Origin: CBDFLD01 sp965249005
GTDB taxonomy: Bacteria; Acidobacteriota; UBA6911
Length of the DNA: 64,000 bases
Reading direction: 5' to 3'
Assembly: GCA_965249005.1 (NCBI GenBank)
Contig: CBDFLD010000021.1
Location: 372,001 to 436,000 of the forward strand
Shown: positions 35,704 to 45,382 of the stretch, one piece after another
How positions within the stretch are numbered: position 1 is the first letter of the stretch
Layout: each line of letters starts with the position of its first letter
Position numbers and translations under genes: made by a program
Notes under the pieces: generated by a model
The model's database searches: none
Told to the model about the DNA's origin: nothing
The model's input: only the letters and a program-made list of their open reading frames with translations

Positions 35704-37257
35704 CTACCCGTCTAGATCCTGTAAAGGCTCTTCGAGAAATGTGAGTTCCACAGGCGGGGCCTGCAGCTCCGGCATTGGCTTGGCAGCAAACAACCTCCGG
35801 CAAGGCTTTCCCATCCAGCGCGCTGCTCGCGTGGCTCGAGATATTCTGGCGCTGTCGGTTGTGATTCCCGTCTCCGCATACATCTGCCGATAGAGCTTCG
35901 AAGCCAGAACGAATGCCAGTCGGTGCCGAAGAGACTTCATGCACCTGGCACGCTGCCAGATCGCGGGGAGACGGTAGAATCGGTTCCAGGCCTGTTGCGT
36001 GCCACGGGAAATCTCTTCTTCCGACATGGTCGGATGAGGTACATGGACCTTTGTTTTCCCTTCGGTCGGGTTGAGCAGCCAGTAGCGGGTACCGGGAACG
36101 CCCTCGGCGGAGTGTCCATTGCTCTTCGCTTCCTTTTCCCAGCGTTCGAAGTCGACAGTTCCGGGGAGGGGGGTAAGCATGACAAACTGGGCAAAGGTGA
36201 CCTCGGCTCGCTGGGCCAGCGACGCCGTCGCCTCGAACGTGTTTGGCGTGTCACTGGGCAAGCCAAAGATGAATGAGCCCAGTACATGAACGCCGCCCTG
36301 GCGGAACAGTTGCAACCGGGCCACCAGGTCCTCTCCGGCCACGTTGAAGCCTTTGTAGATATCCTTGAGTCCCTCGGGTGTGACGGCTTCAACTCCGACC
36401 AGCGCGCCCCGGATACGAGCCTTGCGCATCGCGTCCAGAAACTCCGAATCCTCCGCCGCCTCCATTGTGATTTGCGTGTAGAACACCAAATCATCCGGCA
36501 ACTGCGCCATCCGGGCCATCAGGGTGAAGCGCTCCTCGCGAATTGCTTTCAGCTCGTTCAGTCTCTCCGTGTTCCCCCGGCGTTCTGCCTGTGCCAGATC
36601 GTCGAGCGTCACGGGATAAAAATTGTCGTCGGCCAGCGCGATGAAACGGAAACCCAGCCGGCGCAGCTGCACGATCTCGTCGATCACGGCATCGGAGGGC
36701 CGCTGGCGCGGCTTCTGTCCATCGGTACGCCACACCGAACAGAAGGAACAGTGCTTCGGGCAACCGCGTACTGTTTGGACCGAGGCCCACATGTAGCCCT
36801 GGCGTGGCATCAGGTCCCAGCGAGCCGAGACAAATTCGTCCGCCGCGATGCGCCCCGCTTCATACACGCGATTGGGCTTTCCCGCGGTGCAGTCAGCCAG
36901 CACTTGAGCCCAGGCAATGTCGCCATCACCCCTGACAACCGCGTGCGCCCCACCGCGCTCGTGGGCTTCCTCCGGGTAGAGGGTTGCGTGGATACCGCCA
37001 AAGACGACATGCGCTCCCCGCGCGCGCGCCAAGCCGCCCACTTCGTACCCGCGCAGGGCGTTCGACGTGTGGATACCGATGCCCACCACATCGCCGGACT
37101 TGACAGTGGAGAGATCGAAGGGTTCCAGGCTTTCGTCCGTGATGAGCGGATCGCCAAAGCTACGCGGCGTGGCAGCGGCGAGAACATAGAGCCAGCGCGG
37201 TGTAATGATCGCTGTTCCGAAAGATTTGTGGCTCGGATTGATCAGATGAACCGTCAT
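35704..37257 (-). CDS. B12-binding radical SAM protein
   Basis: This 517-residue protein has residues 1-130 resembling a cobalamin-binding domain (IGIHTSNALRGYEV, VVFGGIHATLYPEEA). Then come the radical SAM cluster C166-x3-C170-x2-C173 (RGCPKHCSFCS), ADDNFY, VGVEAV, and SFIFGLPSDT in the TIM barrel. A C-terminal region with SEEEISRGTQQAWNRFY resembles methyltransferase-type B12-radical SAM proteins such as the hopanoid-related or BchE-like group. The conserved DxHxxG motif of classic B12 binding is not seen. Substrate unknown. It stands alone. GAAAGGAAAAG precedes the ATG. Confidence 0.87.
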   Translation of the reverse strand: MTVHLINPSHKSFGTAIITPRWLYVLAAATPRSFGDPLITDESLEPFDLSTVKSGDVVGIGIHTSNALRGYEVGGLARARGAHVVFGGIHATLYPEEAHERGGAHAVVRGDGDIAWAQVLADCTAGKPNRVYEAGRIAADEFVSARWDLMPRQGYMWASVQTVRGCPKHCSFCSVWRTDGQKPRQRPSDAVIDEIVQLRRLGFRFIALADDNFYPVTLDDLAQAERRGNTERLNELKAIREERFTLMARMAQLPDDLVFYTQITMEAAEDSEFLDAMRKARIRGALVGVEAVTPEGLKDIYKGFNVAGEDLVARLQLFRQGGVHVLGSFIFGLPSDTPNTFEATASLAQRAEVTFAQFVMLTPLPGTVDFERWEKEAKSNGHSAEGVPGTRYWLLNPTEGKTKVHVPHPTMSEEEISRGTQQAWNRFYRLPAIWQRARCMKSLRHRLAFVLASKLYRQMYAETGITTDSARISRATRAARWMGKPCRRLFAAKPMPELQAPPVELTFLEEPLQDLDG

Positions 37258-37692
37258 GGCGCTTTTCCTTTCAAATCAGAAAGAGCGCCTTGGGTATAGG
37301 GGCGCCCGGCCTGCTACAGAACTGTCAGCTTCTGTAGAATACGTAGATCCCGGATCTCCGCCCGGTCGGGGCTCAGGCCACTCCCCATGCATCCCTCCTG
37401 CTGCCTGCGGTCAATTCTCTTCGAAGGGTGTCACCAACACCGCGTCACGTCACGAGCACTGTCACCAGCGTGACAATCGTGGCGTGCGGACAGTTAAACA
37501 TTGTGCAGAGGACTTGTATATAGGAATTGTTCTTTCGAGAGGTGGAAACCGGTCCCCCCGATTATCCAAGCCGGTGGCTACACTGTGTTGGACGGGCTCT
37601 TTGCCGTAGAGGCGAAAAGGAAGTGCCTGGAGAATTTCCCGGGGACCGAGCGTAGTCGGGCAGGGGGGGAACCGCGCGCTGACGGACGAAAG
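37258..37692. other. Intergenic region, no gene supported
   Basis: Between the radical SAM start and the WD40 pseudogene end. A short plus-strand frame starting at 37501 reads through the antisense of the WD40 pseudogene and shows no domain. The radical SAM promoter should lie near 37260-37330. Confidence 0.4.
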
Positions 37693-38608
37693 TCACTTCA
37701 CGATCTGCTGGATCTGGTCGACGATTTTTGCGGCCAGCAAATCCAGCTCGTGCGTGTCACCAACAACCTCCGCCTGTCCAGTTTCCCTTTCACCATCAAA
37801 GACAAACACGGTGACCGTAACGCTCGATTGTGTGACCGTATAGCGGCCAACAACTCGCAGAGCACCGGGAAACTCGTTTGCGTCGATGAACATGAGATTG
37901 TGACGCGCCGCAGGATCCGATACATCCCTCAGCCGCTGATTGACCCGCTTCGCAAGACCGAGATGGTCAATGAAGCGAGCCTTGTCTTGAAAACTGGATG
38001 GCAAGACGGGTTGTTCTTGGTATTGCCAGGGGCGGACAGCTCAGTCCACTGGCGAGGAGATGCCGCCCATCCGGCGAGAATACCGCCTTGGTCATCGTCG
38101 GATTGCGCGAAGCTTTGCGCGGAGCAAATAGGCGGCCTGCTTGCCGGTCTCCACGGAGAATAACTGTGCTCGAATGCCCAGATCCATCAATCCCGCAACC
38201 ACGTGGCGTCCGTCAGCGGAGAACACCACCGATACCAAGGCCCCCTTGGATCGTGTTCTGAAGGTTCGAACCAGGGACATATCCTCGAGTGACCAGAGAA
38301 GCATCTACCGCGATCACTTCCCGCCCGATCTGAAACGCTCTGAGTACCTGTGCGGTTTCTTTCAGCCACAACAAAGCTGTTCCGTCCAGGCTTCCGGTCG
38401 CCAAGTAGCGGTCATCAGGAGAAAAGGCCATCGCCGTGACCCATTTCGCGTGCCCGGTTTGCGCCATCAGAATCTGCGGACGGCTCGCTTCGTCCCACGT
38501 TGGTATCGTCGACGCGGGAGCCAGGGCATCGCCCCGGGGATACGCCAAAGAGTCACACATCAGAAGAGCTAGACAGATACTCGGGAGGTAGCGCATGCAG
38601 TGATGCAT
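37693..38608 (-). pseudogene. Degenerate WD40-repeat protein gene
   Basis: Minus-strand fragments in different frames carry WD40 hallmarks: TGHAKWVTAMAFSPDDRYLA then TGSLDGTALLW (38608-38213), MLLWSLEDMSLVRTF with VVFSADGRHVVAG (38304-38092), and KAVFSPDGRHLLASG near 38060. A last fragment (38004-37693) is a different, conserved-looking C-terminal piece (PAARHNLMFIDANEFPG then LDLLAAKIVDQIQQIVK). A signal peptide (YLPSICLALLMC) opens the first piece. At least two frame breaks are needed to join them, so the gene is dead. WD40 proteins with extra domains are often signalling or caspase-like; here that cannot be shown. Confidence 0.7.
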
Positions 38609-38620
38609 TAGAAATTGGTC

Positions 38621-39340
38621 TCAGGCTGGAGCGGACTTTGACGCGCTGTTCCCCGCCAAGATTTGCGCATAAAGTCCATCCGCATCCTCCCAGGCACGAA
38701 CGGGAATTGCGTTATAAGTGCCCGAGTACCAAAAGGGCGCATCATTTCCCTCAACCCATCGGGCGAAATTATCGGTCGTGAAGATGGTGCAATCATAGAC
38801 CCAGTTTGCCATCTGCAATACCGCCATCTTGTGCGAGGGCTCTGTCGCACAAGAAGCCGCATCGGCAATCAACGCCGTGGGATAATCGTAGCAGTATCCA
38901 CTAAAGACACTGGTCAGCAGGCAGGCATCAGTAAATCCGCCTATCCAAACGAGTTGCTCGGCGTGCAGGGAATTGAGAACAGCCAGCAACTTTGTCCCGA
39001 AGAAACCGTCCCAGCGGTGCTTCCTTATGACGATATCGCGCTCGCCGGGAGCCAGCGCCGAGACAATCTCCCAACCGTGTGTTCCTTCGAATGATGCGCC
39101 TGGCGTAACCCCGTCTTCCAATCGGACTTCGTTGAGCGGGGCATCGTACCCTCGACATTCACGCTCGTACGTTTGCTTGAGCTGTATCACTGGAATGCCG
39201 GCTTTATAACAGGCTTCTCGTACACGAACCGCATTCGCTACGTATTCCTCCGGGTTGTAGACACTGTACATTCCCGTGCTGTTGTCATTATCCATGTCGA
39301 CGATCAACAAAACGGTGCGAGCACCTTGGGCAAAGGCCAT
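38621..39340 (-). CDS. Isochorismatase-like cysteine hydrolase
   Basis: This 239-residue protein starts at ATG 39340 after AAAGGAAA. Catalytic residues of the cysteine-hydrolase fold are visible: Asp15 (LLIVDMDND), Lys107 (IRKHRWDGF), and Cys140 (WIGGFTDACLLTS). The cis-peptide region before the Cys fits. Members hydrolyse nicotinamide, N-carbamoylsarcosine or similar amides. The C-terminal 40 residues (ARWVEGNDAPFWYSG and after) are a lid-like extension. Substrate cannot be named. It lies next to the WD40 pseudogene without a clear operon. Confidence 0.85.
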   Translation of the reverse strand: MAFAQGARTVLLIVDMDNDNSTGMYSVYNPEEYVANAVRVREACYKAGIPVIQLKQTYERECRGYDAPLNEVRLEDGVTPGASFEGTHGWEIVSALAPGERDIVIRKHRWDGFFGTKLLAVLNSLHAEQLVWIGGFTDACLLTSVFSGYCYDYPTALIADAASCATEPSHKMAVLQMANWVYDCTIFTTDNFARWVEGNDAPFWYSGTYNAIPVRAWEDADGLYAQILAGNSASKSAPA

Positions 39341-39717
39341 TTTATTTCCTTTCTCGGATCGCCCTCTCGCTCCTGAGGGCATCCCGTCTGATTTGTTCTA
39401 CGGATGGTCTTGTTCCGCCGCTGTCGCGAGGGAAATCCAAGCGCTACCCAACGTCTCAACTGGCGTCAACTTAAGAAGCGTGTGACCAGGTTATAGAAAT
39501 GGTGATGTGATTATACTCTGCGACGACACTAGAAAAAAATAGGACTATCACTCTTTGAGCATACGCAGACGCGGCACTCGAGGCATTGCTTCGGTTCCTA
39601 TCTAACGACGAATGGGGTAGACCTGAAGGCTCCGGTCGGGATTGACTTGAGAAGCCGATTTTAGTTTTATAGGGGCAAGCGGGAAGAGACGGATAAATCG
39701 ATCGGTTAGGGGGTTTT
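39341..39717. other. Intergenic region, no gene supported
   Basis: Divergent promoter region between the hydrolase (minus) and the frameshifted membrane protein (plus). AT-rich near 39480-39550. No reliable ORF or structured element. Confidence 0.4.
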
Positions 39718-40435
39718 ATGGGGAACTCGACCCTTCCTTATTTGTTCGTGACGCAGGTCGTTCTCATGGTCCTTGCGGTGCGTAGCGCACAGCGCACAGG
39801 TAGACTGTCCCCCGACCGGGCGCAGCCGGCCTATATCGTGATCGCCTTGCTGATTTTGTGGGCGCCAATCAGCGCCTTTCTTGCCCTCGAGGGGGTCTAT
39901 ACACAGCCCGCGGTTTTGGAGAAACTTCCCGGTCTTTGGGTCACGATGGTGCCTGTGCTTGTCCTTATGGTTCCCTGGGGCCGACTTCAGGGATTCCATC
40001 AATAGTGTGGTGGACGCCGTCGGAGTGCATAAGATCATGCTGTTCGAAGGCATTCGGGCATTGGCGATCGGCGGGATTATCAAGGGCGTCCAGGGAGAAT
40101 TCTCGCCTGAGATTGCCTTTTATCTTGGGATTCCCGATTTTGTTTTCGGAGCGCTGTCGCTGTTGGCGGGATATCTGCTCTATCGGAAATCGCTGGACCT
40201 GAAATGGGTCCTCGCGCTCAACGTCTACGGTTTCGTGATCATCGTGCCCGGCGGCGTAGTGCTGATGAACCTTGGTATACCGGGACCCTGGCACATTATC
40301 CATTCGACGCCGGACATGGTTTCCATGTTTGAATACCCGATGGCTCTGGCGCCCACAGTGGTGGTACCGATATTCATCACGGTCAATGCCTTCATGATCA
40401 ACTATGTGATGAGCCGGAAGTGCGAGCTTCCCTGA
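39718..40435 (+). pseudogene. Multi-pass membrane protein with one-base frameshift
   Basis: ATG 39718 opens a frame with hydrophobic helices (YLFVTQVVLMVLAV; AYIVIALLILWAPISAFLAL; VTMVPVLVLMVPWG). It ends prematurely at 40005. Near 39977 the frame that continues the same protein (ADFRDSINSVVDAVGVHKIML, then VLALNVYGFVIIVPGGVVLMN and PTVVVPIFITVNAFMIN) is offset by one base. Deleting one G from the GGGG run rejoins the two into about 238 residues with six or so helices. I recognise no family. Either a genuine pseudogene or an indel error. Confidence 0.65.
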
Positions 40436-40552
40436 CCATCGGCATCCACCACCTGAAAACCCGAATTGACAAACAATTGACCGGCTGTCCCGCGCGGAGC
40501 AAGCGTCGCTGGCGGTCGGGGACTTCTGAGCATCGTCGATAGACCCATCGCC

Positions 40553-40698
40553 ATGGCACGACTCTACGTCCCCGAAAAGTTCAAACGCAACTCGAAGCAC
40601 GTCCGGGAGGTCGGCCCCGAGAAGACCGGCGAGCTTCTCATCCGCCACCTCTGCGACGTGCTCGGCCTCGACGACCTGTCGGGCACGGATGTGCTAGA
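40553..40698 (+). pseudogene. N-terminal fragment of a class I SAM methyltransferase, truncated by IS1380-B
   Basis: ATG 40553 opens MARLYVPEKFKRNSKHVREV with ELLIRHLCDVLGLDDLSGTDVLD; the last residues are the start of the methyltransferase motif I (VLDxGCGxG). The frame is cut at the CTAGA target of IS1380-B copy 2. The expected GCG continuation is not found on the far side, where a kinase fragment follows. About 48 residues remain. Confidence 0.65.
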
Positions 40699-42551
40699 CC
40701 TTAGTCCAGCGTGATTTTTTGCATGAGGAGGAAGAAAAGCCCTGGAACGTGCGCCGTTACGGGATAAAATGCGTTTGATATATTTACAAGACATCCCGAA
40801 AGGAGCACATTCCAGGTGAATAAAAGAAACCACAGAATCCTCCTCCGAGACAAGCAAAATCTTACACGCCGGTTGGAAAGAAATCAGTTTGAGGACCGGT
40901 CCGATCCTATGTTCAAGGACTCCAACACCTACTACGAGATCGCCGAGAGAACGCGCGCCATCGGATCTGGTGGTATCGGAGCCATTCACAAGCTCGTGTG
41001 TAAGCTTGGATTGGACAAAGATATCAACAGAAACATCGTTTTGCTCAAGTACCACTTTCCTTACTGGGAATCCGATCATGTACTGAACATCGCATACAAC
41101 GTCTTGTCGGGTGGAACCTGTCTCGAAGATATCGAGCGGTTGCGCCAGGATGAGACCTACATGAACGGACTGGGAGCCGAGAGGATTCCGGATCCCACGA
41201 CGGCTGGAGATTTCCTCCGTCGTTTCGATGAGGATTGGATCTTCGGACTTCAGGAAACCATCAATGAAACCCGAACCAAGGTGTGGAAGTTGCAGGATGC
41301 TTCCTTCCGGAAGGAGGCCATCATCGACGTGGACGGGACCGTCGCCGGAACCTTGGGGGAATGCAAGGAAAGAATGGACATTGCCTACAACGGGATCTGG
41401 GGTTACGCACCGTTGATCGTGACCTTGGCCAATACGAATGAGGTCCTCTATCTGATGAATCGGCCGGGCAACCGTCCCTCTTCCGACGGAGCGGCCGAGT
41501 GGATGGACCGGGCAATCGATCTGGTGTCGTCGGTGTTTACGAAGGTCTGGCTTCGGGGCGACACGGATTTCTCGCTGACGAGAAACTTCGATCGCTGGGA
41601 CGAGCGGGTTGGTTTTGTCTTTGGTTATGACGCCAAGCCGAACCTGGTCGGGATGGCCGATGCCCTGCCGGAGAGACAATGGAAACCGCTCGAGCGGCCT
41701 CCTCGTTATGAGGTCAAGAGCGAAGAACGGCGCCGTCCGGAAAACGTCAAAGAACAAGTAATCAAGGAGAGAGAATTCAAGAACATCCGCCTGCAGAGCG
41801 AGCAGGTCGCCGAGTTTGACTATCGTCCCGGACACTGTAAGAAAACCTATCGCATGGTTGTGGTTCGGAAGAACCTCACGATCGAAAAGGGGGAGCACCG
41901 GCTGTTTGATGAGGTCCGGTACTTCTTCTACATCACCAACGATCGGGAGATGACGATGGGAGAAGTGGTCCTTTTTGCCAACGATCGCTGCAACCAGGAA
42001 AACGTCATCGGTCAGCTCAAGAGTGGAGTGAACGCCTTGAGGATGCCTTCGGACAGTCTGGTATCGAACTGGGCCTACATGGTCATCGCATCGCTGGCGT
42101 GGAATCTGAAGGCCTGGTATGGCCTGGTGACGCAGGCGCCGACAGTACGTCGTGATATCTTGAGGATGGAGTTCAAACGCTTCCTGGTGAACTTTGTGCA
42201 AATACCCTGTCAGATTGTAAGAACCGGTCGTCGCCTCGTTTACAGGATATTGGCCTATAGCAAGCATCTCGAAACCTTTTTGGCGACGTTCGACTATATC
42301 AGGCAACTCAGGTTTACTTGAAGGCGCCTCGCCGGCGGGTGAGCCCGTACCCCCGGCGGAGCAAGAGTGGCGGGCGAAAGGAAGGGCATAACAGAGACAA
42401 ACAAGATCAAGTGATCCAGACAACCAATGGAAGGTTTGTCTCTTGTGTTTCTCTTTGCTTTCCCTGTTACGCACAAGGAGCTGAAATCCACGAGATATTC
42501 GGAAAAGGCAAACGATTTTCCGAGCGAGCTCATACCTCGCTTATTTTGGGG
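40699..42551 (+). mobile_element. IS1380-family element, type B, copy 2 (1853 bp)
   Basis: Same ends as copy 1. CTAGA flanks it at 40694-40698 and 42552-42556. Left neighbour is a methyltransferase fragment and right neighbour a protein-kinase fragment. It is inverted relative to copy 1. Confidence 0.93.
40816..42321 (+). CDS. IS1380-family transposase (element B, copy 2)
   Basis: This intact 501-residue transposase is identical to copy 1 except Arg for Gly in the GECKE-MDIAYN segment. The same acidic core regions are present (IIDVDGTVAG, LRGDTDFSL, NQENVIGQL). Near-identity shows recent duplication within the genome and gives an 1853-bp inverted homology for recombination with copy 1. Confidence 0.92.
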   Translation: MNKRNHRILLRDKQNLTRRLERNQFEDRSDPMFKDSNTYYEIAERTRAIGSGGIGAIHKLVCKLGLDKDINRNIVLLKYHFPYWESDHVLNIAYNVLSGGTCLEDIERLRQDETYMNGLGAERIPDPTTAGDFLRRFDEDWIFGLQETINETRTKVWKLQDASFRKEAIIDVDGTVAGTLGECKERMDIAYNGIWGYAPLIVTLANTNEVLYLMNRPGNRPSSDGAAEWMDRAIDLVSSVFTKVWLRGDTDFSLTRNFDRWDERVGFVFGYDAKPNLVGMADALPERQWKPLERPPRYEVKSEERRRPENVKEQVIKEREFKNIRLQSEQVAEFDYRPGHCKKTYRMVVVRKNLTIEKGEHRLFDEVRYFFYITNDREMTMGEVVLFANDRCNQENVIGQLKSGVNALRMPSDSLVSNWAYMVIASLAWNLKAWYGLVTQAPTVRRDILRMEFKRFLVNFVQIPCQIVRTGRRLVYRILAYSKHLETFLATFDYIRQLRFT

Positions 42552-42872
42552 CTAGAGACGGACGAAGTCCTGGACCTGGGTATTCAGATTGCGGATGCAT
42601 TGGATGTCGCCCATTCAAAGGGGATCGTTCATCGAGACATCAAACCCGCCAATCTCTTCATCACGGACCGAGGCCAGGCCAAGATTCTCGACTTCGGGTT
42701 GGCCAAGTCCATCACGGCATCAACTGGTGCTGACTCCGATGGGATCACTCAGGATCTGACACAGTCCGGAACATTACTCGGGACGGTCGATTACATGTCT
42801 CCCGAACAAGCCAGCGGGAAAGCGTTAGATCATCGAACGGACCTCTTTTCCTTCGGCGTGGTTCTCTATGAA
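42552..42872 (+). pseudogene. Fragment of a Ser/Thr protein kinase between two ISs
   Basis: About 107 residues of a Hanks-type kinase are read: ADALDVAHSKGIVHRDIKP then ANLFITDRG (catalytic loop, HRD with D, K and N), AKILDFGLAK (DFG, Mg2+ binding), GTVDYMSPEQASGKALDHR (activation segment and APE-like motif) and DLFSFGVVLYE. The N-lobe with the ATP-anchoring Lys is missing to the left (IS1380-B) and the rest of the C-lobe is missing to the right (IS1380-A). It cannot be active. The piece is intact in frame. Confidence 0.9.
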
Positions 42873-44533
42873 CCGGAATTTCCAATTTGGATCTCGGTTC
42901 CCAACATAATAGTCTCGAGCCACCATGGGAGCAAGAAAATCCCGGCCTCAGACCAACCATGGATCCAGTCAACGCATCCCAATGACCCGTTGTCGCCGTG
43001 GTAGTAGACCTTCTCACTCCTGCGTGGGCGATTTTCCAGACACATCGCCACACTCCTTCCATGGCATTCCAATTCCGGACTTGCAAGCCGGGCGGCTAAC
43101 CGCTTGGCAGCGGCAAGGCCCAGATCCGCCTGAGCATTTCACCAAACAACCGACGGTCCAGATGCCCCTCGGCCAAGAGCAACCAGTAGTACCGCGCGTG
43201 CTTGACCAGCCTTCCGCCAGTCTTCATCAACCGGTGCTGCAAGCTCGTGAGCGACCAGCTCTTGATCCGGGGTGGTAGCCCGAGTCGCCGCCATAGGTTG
43301 CCTAGGTTGTAGGCGAGCACGCTCAACTGCAGGCGCACTTCATTCGCACGGAAGCGATGGCAGGACAGCCGCGTCCAATGCGTCGCCTGCTTGCCTTCTT
43401 TGATCCATTGCTCCGCCGTGCCGCGCTTGTTGTAGAACCTCACCACCGAGCGGCTCGGCAAGCTCATGTTCGTGACAATGAACCCGACCCGCGGGAACAA
43501 CTCGCCCTGGTGATGCTCGACCTTGGCGACGATCCGTCGCGGCCTCGACCAGCTTTCGGCCTGATAGCGGAAGCTCTTGTAGCGCACCAGTGGCTTGCGG
43601 CTGGGCCGACCTGGAGGACGAAACAGGATGTCGGCAATCTCCCACTCCAGGCTCTTGTTGGACGGGATGCGTATGGCATACTGAACGCCGCGCTCTTCCA
43701 GGGTCTCGTAAACCTCTGGCTTGGCGAAGGCGGCGTCTGCTCGAAAGACGATCTCTTTGCCTTGCTCCTGTTGAAAATCGATCTCCGGCAACAGAAGCTC
43801 GTCCCAGTCCTCGGCGCTATGCACGTTACCCGGCCGCAGCTTGGCCGCCAGACAGTCCCCGTGACTATTGAACAGAAACAGCGGATGGTAACACACGGAC
43901 TCGAAGTGGCCATTGTAGGCGCTGCCTTCCTGCTGACCATGCACCGGACTCTCGCTTGAGTCCATATCCAACACTACGCGATCAGACTTGTCCAGAGCCT
44001 CGGCCTGTGCGAGTGTCTCTCGGTTCAGAGCCATCAGCCCGATCAGATTCTCTTCTCGCGTCAGCAGCTCCGTCTCGAACCAGTGTAACGTCGAGGTCAG
44101 CGCCGCACCGCGATCCCAGTTTTTCTTCGAGCCGATCAAGCGAAAGGTCGGATCAACTGAGACCCGCGCGGCATCGTTAAGGTCTTCGTAGCCTGCCAGG
44201 CGACTATAGACCGATTGCCGCAGCAGATCGACGAGCGGGAACTGTTTGTTCAAGCCTTGCCGCGTGTCGTTGAGATGCTCGTCTATGAGTCGTCCCATCC
44301 CCAGCCGTTCGTCCAACTCGCGGACCAGAATCAGGCCACCCTCGGAGGTGACTCGCGATCCCTGAAAATCAACTTTGAGTAATCCGTTAAAGCTGAGTTG
44401 AAACCCCTTTCGTTCTTTTTCACCCATCGGGTGTTGCCCTCCAATGTGTCCTTATCATTCTCCGACGCTTATAAATAGGGATGCCGAAGGCGGCTGAAAG
44501 GTTGCTATATTTCATTCAAATTGGAAATCCGGG
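42873..44533 (-). mobile_element. IS1380-family element, type A, copy 2 (1661 bp), no target duplication
   Basis: Same length and termini as copy 1. The left flank is ATGAA (42868-42872) and the right flank GTAAT (44534-44538), so there is no matching duplication. Left is a kinase fragment, right an acyltransferase fragment. Confidence 0.93.
43096..44427 (-). CDS. IS1380-family transposase (element A, copy 2)
   Basis: This intact 443-residue transposase differs from copy 1 only by Arg for Lys near the C-terminus. The same IS1380 signature (FNGLLKVDFQGSRVTSEGGL) and acidic core regions are present. It can probably supply activity for both copies. Confidence 0.93.
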   Translation of the reverse strand: MGEKERKGFQLSFNGLLKVDFQGSRVTSEGGLILVRELDERLGMGRLIDEHLNDTRQGLNKQFPLVDLLRQSVYSRLAGYEDLNDAARVSVDPTFRLIGSKKNWDRGAALTSTLHWFETELLTREENLIGLMALNRETLAQAEALDKSDRVVLDMDSSESPVHGQQEGSAYNGHFESVCYHPLFLFNSHGDCLAAKLRPGNVHSAEDWDELLLPEIDFQQEQGKEIVFRADAAFAKPEVYETLEERGVQYAIRIPSNKSLEWEIADILFRPPGRPSRKPLVRYKSFRYQAESWSRPRRIVAKVEHHQGELFPRVGFIVTNMSLPSRSVVRFYNKRGTAEQWIKEGKQATHWTRLSCHRFRANEVRLQLSVLAYNLGNLWRRLGLPPRIKSWSLTSLQHRLMKTGGRLVKHARYYWLLLAEGHLDRRLFGEMLRRIWALPLPSG

Positions 44534-44953
44534 GTAATAGCGATCGGACTTCACTGCCTTATGGAGAATGTGAATCAGCGGAGAGGTGAGTGCTACCAGA
44601 AGAAAAACCCTTATTATCCATACATAACCAATCCCACCAGTTAAAGTGTAACTTGTTATCATACGCTCGGGATTCAAATCTTTGTGCGCCGGGTCGACAA
44701 CCATCAAGAATATGAAATAGAAGGTCAAGAACAACCAAACCGGGAAAACGAGCCGTTTAATCCGTTTCCAGAAGTACATCGGGTACGTTTCAGTGGCCTT
44801 GTAACTCAATCCGTAAGATATCGCTGAAAGCAGGACCATGAGCGGAACGTCAAAGTTGCGGAGTTGAAATAACAACGGAGGGGGGGAGACGTGAGCGAGG
44901 ATAATCATTGCGAGACCAATGAATCGCAAAATGTCTACTCGTCGGTCTCTCAT
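44534..44953 (-). pseudogene. N-terminal part of a membrane acyltransferase (OafA/AT3-like), truncated by IS1380-A
   Basis: From ATG 44953 the frame reads MRDRRVDILRFIGLAMIILA then HVSPP, the AT3 start (R-x-x-x-I-D-x-L-R-x-x-A) in which the usual His lies in the first helix region. Three further hydrophobic helices follow (VPLMVLLSAISYGLSY; RLVFPVWLFLTFYFIFLMVV; VWIIRVFLLVALTSPLIHIL), then the IS terminus cuts the frame at residue 140. Full proteins have 350 or more residues with 10 helices. Such enzymes acylate surface sugars. No downstream remainder is visible. Confidence 0.7.
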
Positions 44954-45382
44954 GTGTGCTCCCTCATGAGTGTGGGCCACAACTGGGTCGCCGGATTCTT
45001 TGCCTGGGCGGCAAAGTGCTTAATGGCGGATAGGCAAAGGACGACGCGATTTGGTCTGAGCCTCGGTTAGGGGAGCGGCGGCGGTGCTGCGTCATATCTC
45101 TGGTGCCGACGCGACCCGGTGCGCCGTAGGTACAATCACCGGGGGATTCTACACGACTAGCGAGGCGAGAGAGGGAAAAGTTGCGGATTGCTCCAGAGTA
45201 CCCGTGCGGGTACTTGAACATTCGGATCTCGGGAAGCGAGTGGAGCCGCATGTAGGCAACTGTCGCTGGGCAGGAGTTCGGCTTTCCCGGTCGTTATCCT
45301 TACTGTAATATGGGCCGGAGTTTACCTTAGACCATACGAGTAGGAATCATGATGCCTTGAAGCAAGGCGAAAGGAGGCGGTC
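44954..45382. other. Intergenic region, no gene supported
   Basis: Divergent promoter region between the truncated acyltransferase and the amidase. Frames of 70-95 codons occur on both strands but none shows a domain. AAAGGAGGCGG at 45369-45379 is the amidase ribosome-binding site. Confidence 0.4.

Noticed and set aside
36286..37299. 337-codon plus-strand frame opposite the radical SAM gene
   Set aside because: Antisense shadow; radical SAM motifs are on the minus strand.
42868..42872. ATGAA beside IS1380-A copy 2 as proof of shared origin with copy 1 (TTCAT)
   Set aside because: It is the complement of TTCAT but falls in normal kinase codons (LYE); five bases are too few to infer descent.
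43357..43959. 200-codon frame antisense to the IS1380-A transposase
   Set aside because: Shadow frame; repeats in both copies; no ribosome-binding site or domain.
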